Positions 6,517 through 7,927 of a DNA stretch of 7,927 nucleotides are shown here, piece by piece. Both the position numbers and the translations under genes were made by a program. The stretch covers positions 1 to 7,927 of the forward strand of contig CAZGMN010000151.1 in the NCBI GenBank assembly GCA_964526905.1. The letters are read 5' to 3'. This DNA is from CAZGMN01 sp964526905 (lineage in GTDB: Bacteria; Acidobacteriota; Aminicenantia; Aminicenantales; Aminicenantaceae). How positions within the stretch are numbered: the first letter of the stretch is position 1; each line of letters starts with the position of its first letter. The notes under the pieces are model-generated. The model was given only the letters and a program-made list of their open reading frames with translations, searched no databases and had not been told where the DNA came from.

Positions 6517-7769
6517 CATCTTTCTCGATTCAAACTTTCGGCTGCCGTGTGAATCAGGCTGAGGCCTTTCTCTGGGCAGATGAATTCCAGAAGCACGGCT
6601 TGAAGTATGAAAAAGATTTTTTCCGCAGCGACCTGGTCATCATCAATTCCTGCACCTTGACCAGCCGGGCGGACAGCGACCTGAGGGGCTTCATCAGAAA
6701 AATTTCCTCTGCCCGTCCAAAGGCAAAGCTGATTGTTACCGGATGCTATGCCGAAAGAGCCCGCCAGGAGCTGATCAAGACGCCTCAGGTCTGGCTTGTA
6801 TTCTCTAACAAAGAGAAAAAAGAATTAGCCAGAAGAGTCATTTCTCTTTTTCGCAGGGGGCATGGAGAGAATGTCCTGCCGTTCCGCTCACGGGCTCTGG
6901 TCAAGATTCAGGATGGGTGTAATTTCCGCTGCGCTTTTTGCATCATTCCCAGCGTCAGGGGAAGGAGTGTGAGCGAGGAGAAAATAAAAATCCTGGCTCG
7001 AGTCAAGGAATTCATCAAACAGGGCTTCAAAGAGATTGTGCTCACCGGAGTCCATCTTTGCTCTTACGGAGCCGACCTCAAACCTCGAAGCTCCTTGCTT
7101 GAACTCCTGCAGGAAATCGAGGGCCTGAAGGGAGTGCCGAGGCTGCGGCTGAGCTCTATAGATCCCAGGTTCCTGGAACCCGGCTTGATAAATCATCTGA
7201 CATCAAGCCTGAGAATATGCCCTCATTTTCATCTTTCTCTCCAGAGCGGGTCGGACAGAATACTGGAGCGCATGGGCCGAAAGATAAAAACAAAAGATTA
7301 CAGGAGAATTCTCAGCCAATTGCGACAAGAATCCCCTCAGGCATCGCTGGGAGCAGACATTATCGTTGGATTTCCTGGAGAAGAAGAGGATGATTTTCAT
7401 CAGACCTGCAGCTTCCTTGAACAGTCGCCTTTGACTTATTTTCACATCTTTACTTATTCGCCCCGGCCCGGGACCGAAGCCTCTTCCTGGAATCAAGTGG
7501 ACGGCAAGTTAAGAAGAAAAAGAGCGGCTATTTTGCGGGAGCTCTCGAAGAGGAAGAACATAAGCTTTCGCCGGGAATTTATAGGAAAAGAATGCAATGC
7601 CATTGTCATTCGAAAAGAAAAGGACAGGGCCAGTGTTCTGACATCCAATTATTTCAAGGTCTCTGTCCCTTCCTGCCCTTATGATGAAAGAGATGAAGTG
7701 AGGGTAAGAATCACCAGCGTCGATAATGAGCTGACAGCCGGAGAAGCGGCCGGACATCCAAAGTTCTAA
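6513..7769 (+). CDS. mtaB: tRNA t6A37 methylthiotransferase MtaB (radical SAM)
   Basis: MtaB adds a methylthio group to C2 of N6-threonylcarbamoyladenosine at position 37 of ANN-decoding tRNAs, giving ms2t6A. The 418-residue protein shows the three-part layout of methylthiotransferases. The N-terminal UPF0004 domain has cluster cysteines Cys11 (TFGCRVNQ), Cys47 (NSC) and Cys78 (TGCYAERA). The radical SAM domain has CNFRCAFC, i.e. Cys136, Cys140 and Cys143. A C-terminal region at about 355-405 fits a TRAM RNA-binding domain. TFGCRVNQAE and VLTGVHLCSYG point to MtaB; MiaB would have GCQMN and RimO GCPKN. It is slightly shorter than many homologues but nothing essential is missing. The GTG start overlaps the purE TGA (GTGA) and lacks a clear Shine-Dalgarno, so translation probably depends on coupling to purE. 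Confidence 0.93.
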   Translation: MTSFSIQTFGCRVNQAEAFLWADEFQKHGLKYEKDFFRSDLVIINSCTLTSRADSDLRGFIRKISSARPKAKLIVTGCYAERARQELIKTPQVWLVFSNKEKKELARRVISLFRRGHGENVLPFRSRALVKIQDGCNFRCAFCIIPSVRGRSVSEEKIKILARVKEFIKQGFKEIVLTGVHLCSYGADLKPRSSLLELLQEIEGLKGVPRLRLSSIDPRFLEPGLINHLTSSLRICPHFHLSLQSGSDRILERMGRKIKTKDYRRILSQLRQESPQASLGADIIVGFPGEEEDDFHQTCSFLEQSPLTYFHIFTYSPRPGTEASSWNQVDGKLRRKRAAILRELSKRKNISFRREFIGKECNAIVIRKEKDRASVLTSNYFKVSVPSCPYDERDEVRVRITSVDNELTAGEAAGHPKF

Positions 7770-7861
7770 AAATATATATCTTTTATTTTTTAATAAAGTC
7801 CCTACCATTTTGTGTTTGTTAAGGATATGTGACAAGCTCATTAAGAATCCTGGCCGGAATG

Positions 7862-7927
7862 GCCGAAGCGACCATTGAAGGTTTAGCCTTCCCGAACTGC
7901 CCTTCGAGGGAACCCGGCCTTGCCGGG
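7862..7927. repeat. Palindromic intergenic repeat, copy B (left arm only, cut by window edge)
   Basis: These 66 bp align without gaps to 2253-2318 of the first repeat, with 49 of 66 positions identical. The TTCGAGGGAACCCG core and TTTAGCC block are shared. The CCCGGC-CTT-GCCGGG hairpin (7913-7927) replaces CCCGAC-GCA-GTCGGG in copy A: the fifth stem pair changes from A-T to G-C on both sides, and the loop differs. The 18-bp terminal repeat of copy A is not recognisable upstream of 7862. The right arm lies beyond the window. This copy starts 92 nt after the mtaB stop, in the same orientation as copy A. Confidence 0.7.

Noticed and set aside
7767..7792. Inverted TAAAAATA / TATTTTTTA just after mtaB as a terminator
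   Set aside because: The stem is entirely A-T, includes the stop codon and needs a bulge, so it is too weak to call an intrinsic terminator. The rest of 7793-7861 shows nothing else I can support.
1..7927. CRISPR array, tRNA or rRNA genes, phage or defence genes
   Set aside because: No regularly spaced direct repeats, no cloverleaf or rRNA-like stretches and no such protein families were seen on either strand.

Overview
The window is a piece of ordinary bacterial chromosome from an uncultured, probably metagenome-assembled genome. It has moderate GC, dense same-direction gene packing, Shine-Dalgarno sites and sigma-70-like promoters. A run of exactly 100 N with repeated flanks shows that it is a scaffold. 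The lineage cannot be fixed from this sequence. The S41 peptidase and the divergent SHMT would fit an Acidobacteriota/Aminicenantes-like deep-branching bacterium, but that is only a guess.

Layout. Positions 1-441 (minus strand) hold a Tat export operon, tatA followed by the start of tatC, which runs off the left edge. A divergent promoter region (442-584) separates it from a plus-strand C-terminal processing peptidase (585-2153). Positions 2154-2541 are non-coding. They contain a 183-bp palindromic repeat (2238-2420) and an extended -10 promoter (2481-2508). This promoter drives an apparent five-gene operon: rpiB, glyA-like SHMT, purD, purE, mtaB (2542-7769). The last three genes are tightly coupled: the purD/purE stop-start region and purE/mtaB (GTGA) overlap or nearly overlap. 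A 144-bp gap with several inverted repeats separates glyA from purD. After mtaB, a second and partial copy of the palindromic repeat (7862-7927) runs into the right edge.

How the genes fit together. RpiB makes ribose-5-phosphate, the precursor of PRPP. The SHMT makes glycine and methylene-tetrahydrofolate. PurD joins glycine to phosphoribosylamine. PurE acts later in the same de novo purine pathway. MtaB is a tRNA methylthiotransferase that appears to share the transcript. On the other side, Tat exports folded proteins and the Ctp peptidase processes envelope proteins.

Most of the window is housekeeping. The least explained element is the repeat family. Its two visible copies lie in the same orientation, each about 90-100 nt after a stop codon. 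They show one compensatory base-pair change in a hairpin, which hints at conserved structure. The other point that matters to a reader is an assembly artefact: the annotated gap inside the SHMT gene is probably not missing sequence but an unmerged 55-bp contig overlap.
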